From: Saprospiraceae bacterium
Lineage (GTDB): Bacteria > Bacteroidota > Bacteroidia > Chitinophagales > Saprospiraceae
Length of the DNA: 64,000 nt
Reading direction: 5' to 3'
NCBI GenBank assembly: GCA_029251525.1
Contig: JAQXDE010000016.1
Location: 62,001 to 126,000, forward strand
Position numbers and translations under genes: made by a program. Positions 34,141-42,800 of this stretch are shown here, piece by piece (within the stretch, counting starts at the first letter, position 1; the number at the start of each line of letters is the position of its first letter). Under the pieces are notes generated by a model. It ran no database searches and was not told the DNA's origin. It saw only the letters and a program-made list of their open reading frames with translations.

Positions 34141-35724
34141 ATGGCAAGGAAACTAACTACATTTTCAAAGATATTAATTGTGCTAGTCATAGTCTCAATC
34201 CTATTTTTTGGAATTACTTACTTAAGAGATAATGGGTATTTGGGGGATCTTGGACAAGAAAATACAGAGCAAGCAAATAACTCTGGAAATAACTCATCAA
34301 GCTCAACCAGTTCTACTTCAGGGTCTAATACATCAAAAGATATAATTAAAATTGGTGTAGTAACTTGGGGAGGGTACGCAGGTGGACAATATTTTAACGA
34401 AGGATTTGAAGCAAATAAGAATTCTCGATTTTATAAAGATTATGGATTTCAAGTAGAATTTAAGGTGTTGGATGATTTTGATGCATCTAGAAACGCATTT
34501 AAATCTGGAGATGTAGATTTACTTTGGGCAACAATAGATGCCTTCCCAACAGAAGTTAGTGGGCTCTCTGATTTTGATCCAGTAGTCGTTTTTCAGGCAG
34601 ATTGGTCTAGAGGTGGTGATGCTATAGTGGCTCGACGTGGAATTACGAGTGTAGCTGATTTAAAAGGAAAAAAAATTGCAGTAGCAGAAATGACACCGTC
34701 ACATTCTTTTTTGATTTGGTTAATGGAAGCAGGAGGATTATCTGTCAATGATGTAGAGATATTAGGACAACCAAGTGCAATTGATGCTGCTGAAGTTTTC
34801 AAAAGTGGACGATGTGATGCAGCTGTAGTTTGGAGTCCAGATGATATTTTAAGTTTGAAAGCTGTTCCAGGAAGTAGAGTCTTGGAAAGTTCAAAATCTG
34901 CAGCATATATTATTGCTGATGTGTTTTTTGCTAAAAGAGCTTTTGTTGATAATAATAAAGAAAGAGTTCGTCAATTGTACGAAGGTTGGATGAAAGGTGC
35001 TGCTGAAATTAACTCAAATACATCTTCAAGGAAAAAAGCAGCAGCTATTTTATCTGAAGAATTTACAGAGAGAGGAACTCCATTGACACCTGAAGAAGCT
35101 GATGAAATGATTGGAAATGTTCGATTGGCAACTCATGGCGATAACAAAAATTTCTACAGATTAAATAGTGATTATAAGGGTGTTGCAGGAGATGATTTGT
35201 ATCGAAATATGACAGATAAATATTCTGATTTGAAATATATCGAAGGTCGAGTTCCAGCTTGGAGACAAGTAGCTTATCCATCTCTAGTTAGTTCGACTAC
35301 TTTAACATCTCCAGCAGACTTTCCTGAAAAATCAAAGAGTTATACGAAAGCAACAGAAGCAGATAAAACTAAAACCGCCTTAGCAACCAAAGCAGTTAGA
35401 ATTTCATTCCGAACAGCCGAGTATCGATTAGATGATAATGCAAAATATATTATTGATAAAGAATTTGTAGACATTGCAAAGGTCTTTAATTCTAGAATTC
35501 GGATAGAGGGGAATACTGATAATGTTGGAAGTGCTGCAGCAAATAAATCACTTTCCCTGAAGCGCGCTAATGCCGTAGCTGATTATTTAATTACTGAGCA
35601 TGGAATGCCTAAAAATAGATTTATTATTGTAGGGAATGGATCTAACAAGCCAGTAGCATCTAATGAGACTGGTAAGGGGCGAGCCAAAAATAGAAGAACT
35701 GATTTTGAGTTAATCGCTGAATAA
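34141..35724 (+). CDS. ABC substrate-binding domain fused to OmpA peptidoglycan-binding domain
   Basis: 527 residues in three parts. An N-terminal membrane anchor (ILIVLVIVSILFFGITYL, about 9-27) is followed by an Asn/Ser-rich linker (37-63). A periplasmic NMT1/SsuA/NrtA-type binding domain spans about 65-400 (IKIGVVTWGGYAGGQYFNEG, FKSGDVDLLWATIDAFP, VADLKGKKIAVAEMTPSHSF, SGRCDAAVVWSPD). An OmpA-like domain follows at 419-527 with RIEGNTDNVGSAAANKSLS and KRANAVADYL, whose Asp and Arg bind diaminopimelate in peptidoglycan. The signal anchor has no lipobox, so the protein should stay in the inner membrane while gripping the cell wall. Permease and ATPase genes follow. Substrate class (sulfonate, nitrate, pyrimidine precursor or other) is not visible. 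Confidence 0.88.
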   Translation: MARKLTTFSKILIVLVIVSILFFGITYLRDNGYLGDLGQENTEQANNSGNNSSSSTSSTSGSNTSKDIIKIGVVTWGGYAGGQYFNEGFEANKNSRFYKDYGFQVEFKVLDDFDASRNAFKSGDVDLLWATIDAFPTEVSGLSDFDPVVVFQADWSRGGDAIVARRGITSVADLKGKKIAVAEMTPSHSFLIWLMEAGGLSVNDVEILGQPSAIDAAEVFKSGRCDAAVVWSPDDILSLKAVPGSRVLESSKSAAYIIADVFFAKRAFVDNNKERVRQLYEGWMKGAAEINSNTSSRKKAAAILSEEFTERGTPLTPEEADEMIGNVRLATHGDNKNFYRLNSDYKGVAGDDLYRNMTDKYSDLKYIEGRVPAWRQVAYPSLVSSTTLTSPADFPEKSKSYTKATEADKTKTALATKAVRISFRTAEYRLDDNAKYIIDKEFVDIAKVFNSRIRIEGNTDNVGSAAANKSLSLKRANAVADYLITEHGMPKNRFIIVGNGSNKPVASNETGKGRAKNRRTDFELIAE

Positions 35725-35737
35725 AGATAAAACGATA

Positions 35738-35772
35738 AAGGGGTGTTAGGATTTCAAGCCCTAACGCCCCTT
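35738..35772 (+). terminator. GC-rich hairpin between receptor and permease genes (attenuator/terminator)
   Basis: AAGGGGTGTTAGG at 35738-35750 pairs with CCTAACGCCCCTT at 35760-35772 (one G-U), just 13 bases after the receptor stop and followed by a T-rich stretch. It likely reduces read-through so that the receptor is made in excess over the permease, as is common in ABC operons. Confidence 0.7.
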
Positions 35773-35792
35773 GTTAATTTACAAAATAAAAT

Positions 35793-36911
35793 ATGGAACT
35801 ATTCAAACTTCGCGGTGATCTTAGTCGTTCTCAAAATCTAATTTTAGGTTTAGCTGGATTTGTAATCCTAATAATTGTCTGGTGGGTAGTTGCAGAAATG
35901 CTATCTATCAACCGTCCAGTTATTGATGGTTTTGATTCAAGATTAGAATCATCTATTGGAAAAGATCCAGCAATACATCAACTATATTTGGATTCAATTG
36001 CAAGAGTTGATTCCATTAATTTTGCAAATGCAACTGAGTTTGAAAAAGTCTATCCATTATTTCCTACACCATTTCAAGTAGTTAAATCGTTTCCAGAACT
36101 TATCCAAAAAGATGAACTGATACAGCAAACTGGAAGATCCTTATGGTTGAATATTCAAGGTTATTTTTGGGCCATTTTTATAGCCGTTCCTCTTGGATTT
36201 TTGATTGGATTGTTTCCACTTTTTAGAGGATTGTTTAGTAAACAAGTTGATGCTATGCGGTTTTTACCGTTGACGGCTTTAACTGGTTTGTTTATTATTT
36301 GGTTTGGAATTGAAGATCAAATGAAGATTGCTTTTTTGGCTTTTGGTATTTTAGTCTATTTGTTGCCTGTGGTTTCACAAAGGGTTTTTGAAGTAGCGAG
36401 TGTTTATTTGAAGACTGTTTTTACTCTTGGGGCTACAGATTGGCAAACGGTAAAGACTGTTTATTTTCCCTCTGTCATGTCTCGATTGATGGATGATATT
36501 CGAGTATTGACTGCTATTTCTTGGACATATATTATTATTGCAGAATTACTAAATAGACAAGGGGGAATTGGGTCTTTAATGTATATCAAAGCTCGGCAAG
36601 GACAAATCGAAAAAGTATTTGCTGGTTTAATTGTAATCATAGTCATTGGATTTTTACAAGACCGAATCTTCCAATTTATTGATAAAAGAATTTTCCCACA
36701 TAAATATATGAATACCCAACCAAAGGGCTTAAAAGAATCTCAATCAGGAATACTTTTAGTCTTAGGTGGAGTTTTATTTGCGTTGTTGTTGCAAGTGATT
36801 TTGCCAAGTGCTGGTTGGATTATGGGTTCATTGTTGCCGGTTATTTTGATTGGAGGAGTTTTATTTGTCTTTTATGGTGAGTTTAAGATTGCTCAGAATA
36901 CTATAGTCTAA
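35793..36911 (+). CDS. ABC transporter permease with extra N-terminal periplasmic loop and C-terminal helices
   Basis: 372 residues. A first helix (LGLAGFVILIIVWWVVAEML) is followed by a periplasmic segment of about 80 residues (40-115), then the SsuC/NrtB-type transporter core (AIFIAVPLGFLIGLFPLF; LPLTALTGLFIIWFGI; the coupling-helix region VFTLGATDWQTVKTVYFPSV; FAGLIVIIVIGFLQD). After the normal end of the family (KRIFPHKY) two more helices follow (SGILLVLGGVLFALLLQVIL; LLPVILIGGVLFVFYGEF). Typical SsuC is about 260 residues, so both ends are extended. It pairs with the receptor upstream and the ATPase downstream. Confidence 0.9.
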   Translation: MELFKLRGDLSRSQNLILGLAGFVILIIVWWVVAEMLSINRPVIDGFDSRLESSIGKDPAIHQLYLDSIARVDSINFANATEFEKVYPLFPTPFQVVKSFPELIQKDELIQQTGRSLWLNIQGYFWAIFIAVPLGFLIGLFPLFRGLFSKQVDAMRFLPLTALTGLFIIWFGIEDQMKIAFLAFGILVYLLPVVSQRVFEVASVYLKTVFTLGATDWQTVKTVYFPSVMSRLMDDIRVLTAISWTYIIIAELLNRQGGIGSLMYIKARQGQIEKVFAGLIVIIVIGFLQDRIFQFIDKRIFPHKYMNTQPKGLKESQSGILLVLGGVLFALLLQVILPSAGWIMGSLLPVILIGGVLFVFYGEFKIAQNTIV

Positions 36912-36923
36912 CGAATAGTTGGG

Positions 36924-37124
36924 ATGATGTTAAAAAAATATAGACCTGAAATTAAAGGGGAAACGAATGCTTTAATTTTAATTTTAGATTGTCCTTTGGT
37001 ATTAGAATATTTTCTTTTTTTGCAAATAAAAATTCAATTAGAAATTTGGAGAATACTCTTGAATGATTGGTTGAAGAACAATTCAATTATTCAAATAGAA
37101 GAATTAAATTGGCAAATAAGTTAG
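36924..37124 (+). CDS. Doubtful small ORF between permease and ATPase
   Basis: 66 residues beginning MMLKKYRPEIKGETNALI 12 bases after the permease stop, so translational coupling is possible. It has a hydrophobic centre (LILILDCPLVLEYFLFL) and an Ile/Asn-rich tail. No family is recognised; high A/T could create such an ORF by chance. Confidence 0.22.
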   Translation: MMLKKYRPEIKGETNALILILDCPLVLEYFLFLQIKIQLEIWRILLNDWLKNNSIIQIEELNWQIS

Positions 37125-37175
37125 TAATTATAATACTGAAAGGTTCGAAAATGGACTCAGTCAAATATTGCAACA

Positions 37176-37229
37176 TTCATTAATTTTGAAATAACTTGGA
37201 TGGAACAAAGTTATTTCAAAACTAATGAA
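37176..37229 (+). repeat. Long inverted repeat (22-base arms) upstream of the ABC ATPase gene
   Basis: Arms at 37176-37197 and 37208-37229 are inverse complements at 21 of 22 positions with a 10-base loop. The structure ends 38 bases before the ATPase start codon. No T-run follows on the + strand, so it is not a standard terminator; mRNA stabiliser, processing site or small mobile-element footprint are possible. Confidence 0.8.
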
Positions 37230-37266
37230 GACTTAAAAACATCGTCAATTAAATAAAAAAATAAAA

Positions 37267-38070
37267 ATGCCTAATTTTCAAGATACAGAACTGGATAACA
37301 TTATCGAAATGCGAGGCATTGGCCAAAGTTATGATGGAGGAGAGAGCTTCATTATCAAAGACTTAGATTTTTTAGTAGAAGACAAGCCTGCCCAAGGTCA
37401 ATTCATCGTAATCTTAGGAATGTCTGGCTGCGGAAAATCAACCTTGCTAAGGTATGTCGCTGGACTGCAACAACCTACCGAAGGAAAGTTACTACTCAAG
37501 GATAAAAATATTGGTAAGGATAATCGAGTAAGTATGGTTTTTCAACAATACTCTTCCTTGCCTTGGTTATCAGTTTTGGATAATGTTGGTTTGGCATTAA
37601 AATACAAAGGAGTATCTAAAGCAGAGCGAGATTCGAAAGCGATGGAACTTATTACTAAAGTAGGACTCGCAGGTCATGAACATAAATATGCACAGTATCC
37701 AACTTTATCAGGAGGACAGTTACAAAGAGTTGCGATTGCGCGAAGTTTATTAGCTAATTCTGATATACTTCTGATGGACGAACCATTTGGTGCTCTAGAT
37801 GTAAGTACTCGGTTGCAGATGCAAGATTTATTGTTGGATATTTGGAATGAATATCATCCGACGATCGTTTTTGTGACGCACGATATTCCTGAGGCGGTTT
37901 ATTTGGCCGATGATATTTATATTATGAAATCGGCACCTTCTCGATTTGTGGAACATATTCATGTTGATTTGCCATTGAAAAGAGATCGTTCAACTAAGCG
38001 AGATCCGCGATATATAGAGTTGGTTCAGCAAGTGGAAGATACGATGATTAGAGTTGCCGAAATGGGTTAA
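37267..38070 (+). CDS. ABC transporter ATP-binding protein (NrtD/SsuB/TauB type)
   Basis: 267 residues. All motifs are intact: Walker A GMSGCGKST, Q-loop MVFQQYSSLPWLSV, signature LSGGQLQRVAIARSL, Walker B ILLMDEPFGALD, and switch His in VFVTHDIPEAVYLAD. This subgroup powers importers for nitrate, sulfonates, taurine or thiamine precursors. The start has the A-rich leader AATAAAAATG usual in this genome. It is the last gene of the five-gene run. Confidence 0.94.
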   Translation: MPNFQDTELDNIIEMRGIGQSYDGGESFIIKDLDFLVEDKPAQGQFIVILGMSGCGKSTLLRYVAGLQQPTEGKLLLKDKNIGKDNRVSMVFQQYSSLPWLSVLDNVGLALKYKGVSKAERDSKAMELITKVGLAGHEHKYAQYPTLSGGQLQRVAIARSLLANSDILLMDEPFGALDVSTRLQMQDLLLDIWNEYHPTIVFVTHDIPEAVYLADDIYIMKSAPSRFVEHIHVDLPLKRDRSTKRDPRYIELVQQVEDTMIRVAEMG

Positions 38071-38216
38071 TTGAGACTTGGATTTTTTTTTTTGATATAA
38101 AAGAACAAGTAGTTTGATAATTCTTCTTACAGGAAACCTCTATTTTTTCTCATATCTACATAGTTTGCATGTTTGTATTTGATAAATCAAAAGAGGAAAG
38201 TTGTTTAATTGTGATT

Positions 38217-38345
38217 ATGTCAATATTTAAATTGTTTACTTTAGAAAAACGAAGTGTTAATAATTTTGATCTGCCTGAATTACGTCAAATGGTTTTATGA
38301 AAACTCAGTGGTGTAAAATATATAGTAAAGGGATATTGGAAATAA
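38217..38345 (+). pseudogene. Possible short gene remnant with in-frame stop
   Basis: ATG at 38217 opens a 27-residue peptide (MSIFKLFTLEKRSVNNFDLP...) ending in TGA at 38298; the same frame continues protein-like (KLSGVKYIVKGYWK) to TAA at 38345. It may be a decayed gene or chance. The rest of the 38071-38369 gap shows nothing else. Confidence 0.2.
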
Positions 38346-38369
38346 AAAAGGAAAGAGAGAAAATGACTT

Positions 38370-39083
38370 TTATTCAATAATTTCAAATCTCATGAAATCC
38401 AACCAGCCAATCTTTTTTGTTTCATTTTCTAGTTTTATAGGAGTCAGTTGATGATAAATATTTTGAAGATTTCCATTCTTTGTCTTCAAAAAAACAAAAT
38501 CTCCAGCATTTAATTTTTGTTGAAAAATAACTTCAAAAGAACCATCATCTTTTTTTTCTAAAATTTGAGATTCTCCTCCAGATATGTTCTCCTGATTTAA
38601 AATGATTATGGATCGTTCATAAATAGGAACTTCTGATACAATATTTTTTATCAACCCTTTTAGGACTTTTTCTCTGATAAAATGGATTTTAATTTTTGCA
38701 AAATTTTTAGGTAATTCATTTTGGATAAATTTATAATATTGAAAAAATATAGATCCTAAAAGATGATGAATTGGTTTAGCAATAAATTCTTTTTTGAAAA
38801 AATAATCATTTGGTAAGTTATTTTCCTTCTTTTTGGACAGAGAAAGCCGAAGACCTTTTAAGCAAGTTTCAAAAATAATGGATTCATGTTTTCTCAACGT
38901 ATTTTCCTCAGTAGCGCTTTTTTCCCATGGTAGGTCATTTAATAATTCGGCAAAAGATTTTAAAAAAGGAAATGATTGAATGTAGAATTCCTTTAAATTG
39001 CTTATCCGGACTATTGAATTAATAGATCTTCCAGTTTTATTAGAAATAGTTATATGAGTTTTTGGTTGTTTTTTATCCTTCAT
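38370..39083 (-). CDS. Unrecognised cytoplasmic protein
   Basis: 237 residues, Lys/Ile-rich, no signal peptide or membrane helix. The N-terminal half looks helical (FLKSFAELLNDLPWEKS; ESIIFETCLKGLRLSL), the C-terminal 80 residues look like beta strands (GGESQILEKKDDGSFEVIF; AGDFVFLKTKNGNLQNIYH). I recognise no family. It lies leftward downstream of the TerB-like gene but is separated from it by a strong terminator, so it is probably transcribed alone. Confidence 0.68.
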   Translation of the reverse strand: MKDKKQPKTHITISNKTGRSINSIVRISNLKEFYIQSFPFLKSFAELLNDLPWEKSATEENTLRKHESIIFETCLKGLRLSLSKKKENNLPNDYFFKKEFIAKPIHHLLGSIFFQYYKFIQNELPKNFAKIKIHFIREKVLKGLIKNIVSEVPIYERSIIILNQENISGGESQILEKKDDGSFEVIFQQKLNAGDFVFLKTKNGNLQNIYHQLTPIKLENETKKIGWLDFMRFEIIE

Positions 39084-39120
39084 AGATTGTGGTCAATTTC
39101 TTATTTAATTTTCAATTATA

Positions 39121-39177
39121 GGAATAAAAAATCCCTTCCTTCAGTCTTGAGAATGCAGGTAGGGATTTTTTTATTCC
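39121..39177 (-). terminator. Strong hairpin terminator after the TerB-like gene
   Basis: A 16-base arm at 39121-39136 pairs with 39161-39177 (one bulged T); reading leftward, the AGGGA stem foot runs into a T-tract. It starts 27 bases past the stop of the 109-residue gene. Confidence 0.82.
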
Positions 39178-39203
39178 CGGTTTTTTTCAATTGAAAATTT
39201 TAG

Positions 39204-39533
39204 CTAGATTAATTTTTTTAAAATTCGCATCAGATTTTTTTCTAGCAAACTAAACTCACCATCTGCCATAAACTCTTTTTTCATTAAATCTAATAACTCA
39301 TTAGTTCTATCAGAAGTTGGAAAGTACAAACCTTTATAAGAGATGATTAGATTAATTTTATTGATGTCTGAAATAGAGTGGTATTCCTTCCAAATCTTTT
39401 CATAAGATTCTTCATTCACTTTTTGCAAAATTGCCTCCTTTTCATCTGAGGTAACCTTGAGGTCTGCTGATGCTGCATAAAGCATAAGGAATGCTGAAAA
39501 TTCTTGGAAATTCCACTTTGGGTGATCATTCAT
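39204..39533 (-). CDS. Small TerB-like helical protein
   Basis: 109 residues, all helical. The pattern LMLYAASADLKVTSDEKEAIL near the N-terminus and FMADGEFSLLEKNLMRILKKL at the end resembles the two pseudo-symmetric halves of TerB/DjlA-type domains (A.aD..v...E...i). TerB-like domains occur in envelope-stress and metal-response proteins; precise role unknown. It diverges from the WG-repeat gene with a 315-base spacer. Confidence 0.6.
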   Translation of the reverse strand: MNDHPKWNFQEFSAFLMLYAASADLKVTSDEKEAILQKVNEESYEKIWKEYHSISDINKINLIISYKGLYFPTSDRTNELLDLMKKEFMADGEFSLLEKNLMRILKKLI

Positions 39534-39848
39534 GGTATACTCGTTTTGTGTAAAAGTAAATATTTTTTCTAAAATAATTCAGCGTAAGAAAATTTGAGAA
39601 AACTGTATTCAAGATAATATTTCACTTTTGTCAATGAATAACTACCATAAATTTCTAATATAACCATCAATTTTTTATTAATGATGGTTATATTGTACAG
39701 TTCAAACTGTGAGTTTATCTCTGGGGATTAATTCTATATTTTGTCCTGAGATAGCTACAAATTCTGTTTAAAATACTTATTTTTGTTATCTATCGTTTTA
39801 CTTTAACAAAACATAAGGTCTATTTTTTACAACTCATTTTTTCACGAC
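39534..39848. promoter_or_regulatory. Divergent control region with several dyads
   Basis: Between the TerB-like gene and the WG-repeat gene. AATATAACCATCA at 39657-39669 pairs perfectly with TGATGGTTATATT at 39682-39694; 2 bases on is the palindrome ACAGTT-CA-AACTGT (39697-39710); and TTTTGTTA/TAACAAAA occur at 39781-39788 and 39804-39811. These are candidate operator sites for the divergent pair. Confidence 0.45.
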
Positions 39849-42800
39849 GTGCGGAGATCATTTATCGTTTTTCTAATACTACTTTTTGGAGTTTCACTCT
39901 TTGCCCAAGTTGGCGAAGTGAATAAGGAGATTTTTTTTCCAGTAAAAATAAATAGGCAATGGGGAATGATGAATTCCAAAGGAAAAGTGGTGATTCAACC
40001 TCATTATGATGCTATTGGCAAATTTAAAGAGTATGGCTATGCTGTAATGCAACGAAATAATCGAGTTGGATTGGTAAATAAATATGGTATTGAAGTTATT
40101 GCTCCAGAATATGAAGATGTCAAAATTTTAGACTCTTTAATTTTTGCTGTTTTGGATGCGTCGGATTGGAAAGTGGTCAATCATAGGGGTGATGTGATTT
40201 TAAGCAATGGATATGAACAGGTTCATATTTGGAAGAGAAAATTTATTGGTTTTAGACAAAATAGAAAGTGGGGAGTAGCAGATATCGAAGGTGAAATAAT
40301 TACTAAACCAAAATATGATGAGATTATTCTTTTAGATGACGAATTCTTTCAAACTAAACTGAACGGAAAATTAGGCTTGCTTTCCAATAATGGAAAAGAA
40401 ATTTTAGCCAATGAATCTTCTCAGATTGAAATTTATAATTCTCAACTTTTCTTTTACCAAAAAAATAAAAAGTGGGGTGCAGTCAACCAAAAAGGTCGTC
40501 ATTTAATTCGTCCTTCCTTCCAGTCATTTTTCACCCTTTCTGATAATTTTATCAAACTAATTGCCAATAGTCGAGTATTTTTATATTCGGTTCCAGCGGA
40601 GAGGATAATTACTAAAGGTCAATATGAAACGTATTATTCCTTTTCTAAAAAATATGTACTGTGCAAAAATAAACGCAAATTAGGGTTGGTTGATTGGTTT
40701 GGAAAAAAGCTACTAGATGTAAAATATGATGAAATACAATCATACGGAAATAATCAATTTCGAGTAAGCATTAAAGGTAAATGGGGCGTGGTTACTTCTG
40801 GAGATCAAATCATTGTGCCATTTGAATATGATTATATAGCGCCACTGAAATCAAATATTTGTGTGGTTAAAAAAGATGAGAAATTAGGAATAGTTAGTGT
40901 AGATGGGAAAGAACAAATAAATCCCAAGTTTGATAAAATTAATATTGGAGATAATAAAGTAGAGGCTTATTTAGGTGATGTTTTTACCATTCTATCCTTT
41001 GACAATAATGGAAATCTGCAAGGGGAGGACGAATTTCAGAATCACGTAAAATTAAAAATAAGAGGAAAGAAGGATCATGACTCTACTTCTGAGCTGTCAA
41101 TTGATGATAATGATTATCAATTAGATCAATTTGAGTGGTTTTATGATGCTAAGCAAGATAAATGGGGCTTACGAAAATTAGAAGATGGGAGTGTACATAT
41201 CGAACCTGTTTTTGATTGGATAAGAATGGAACGGGATATTAATTTTACATTAGTTGGAATTGAAAAGTGGAATAAATATTCATTTGATAGAACAACCTAT
41301 CGTTTCGATATGGTTTTTGGATTAGTCAATAATGAGAATGGATTGCTTGTAACCCCTGTGGAATTACTAGATATTCGACTAGTAGATTTTCGAAAAGGAA
41401 ATCCATCTGCGCGTGTTGTTTTTTCAAATGGTACTCATGGTTTAGTTGCAGAGAATGGAACATACCTTGCAACTGATTATGCTTTCATTGATGATTTTCA
41501 AGATGGAATTGCACGGATGAGTATGCGTGGAAGATTATCAGGTAATTTGAAAAATAAAAATCGAAGTCTAGGAAAAGTCAAAGATTATTTAAAAAGAATT
41601 TTGTCACCAAATTATATGACTGATTATACAGATCATGACAAAGAATTTAGAAACGAAGCCGCATTAACTTGTCAAAATTGTGAGTGGGGTTATATTGATA
41701 CAATCGGTTTAATTACTGTTACTCCTAAATATAATTTTGTAAAAGAAATGACAAGCCAAATTGGTATCGTCGAAAAAGACAAAAAGGTTGGAGCTATTGA
41801 TGCGGCCGGTAATGTATTGTTATCATGTAGTTATGATCAAATTCAGTTTTTGGAGAAAACCAATAATCAGATCCTACAGGTGTATAAAAATGGATTTAAA
41901 TATGGATTGATTGATACCTTGGCTGAAGTAACAGTTGAATTAAAATATGATGAAGTTGGTGAATTTAATGAAGGTCGGTTACCTGTTTTGAGAAGGGGAC
42001 TTTGGGGCTTTACTAATCTAAAAGGAGAAGAAGTTATTCCTTGCAGATATCGAAAAATTGGAAGATTTCAAGAAGGGTATGCTGCTGCTCAATTAGGAAA
42101 TAAGTGGGGTTTTATTGATCTCAATGGAAATATCATTATTGAATTTAAATATCGTAGGGTAGGAAATTTTAATAATGGGTTGACTTGGGTTGCAACTTCC
42201 TCAGGAGTTGGATATATTAATGATAAAGGTGAAAAAGTAATTATTCCAAAATTTGATAAAGCTTACGATTTTGAAAATAATGTTGCAAGAGTAGTGGTCA
42301 ATGGCAAATTTGGATTAATAAATAGTTTTGGCCAATATTTTACTAGACCTAAATATAACCATATAGGAGCTTTTAATGAAATGGGGATAGCCATTGTCCA
42401 AACAGGAAATCAAAAAATAAGATATGGACTCATAAACAAGAGAGGGGACTTAATTGGAAATACCCAATATAAAAAAATATTTCCATTCAAAGAGGGTTTA
42501 GCAGCTGTTCAGCATAAAAAGAGATTTGGATATATCGATGCTAAAGGTAATATCTTAATTGAGGCAAAATATTCAAAGGTGTCTAGTTTTTCGGAAGGCT
42601 TAGCAGCTGTTCAAAAAGATGGAAAATGTGGGTATATTGATAAAAATGGTAATGAAATTATTCCACTAACTTATTCTAGATGCTTAGATTTTGACGATGG
42701 AAAAGCCATTGTTTTTAATGGGATGAGAAATGCTGGGGTAATTAATAAAACAGGGGAAGTAATTATTTCACCAAGTATCAATGGATTGGTTGGCTTTTCT

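Larger units (their letters stand above)
36912..37266. other. Gap inside the ABC operon, holding a doubtful small ORF and a very large hairpin
   Basis: 355 bases separate permease and ATPase, unusual for genes of one transporter. The left half can encode a 66-residue peptide (separate entry); the right half holds a 22-bp-arm hairpin at 37176-37229 (separate entry). No second promoter is evident. Confidence 0.5.

Noticed and set aside
37141-37160. GGTTCGA-like motif as a tRNA T-loop
   Set aside because: No acceptor stem, anticodon arm or D-arm can be built around it.
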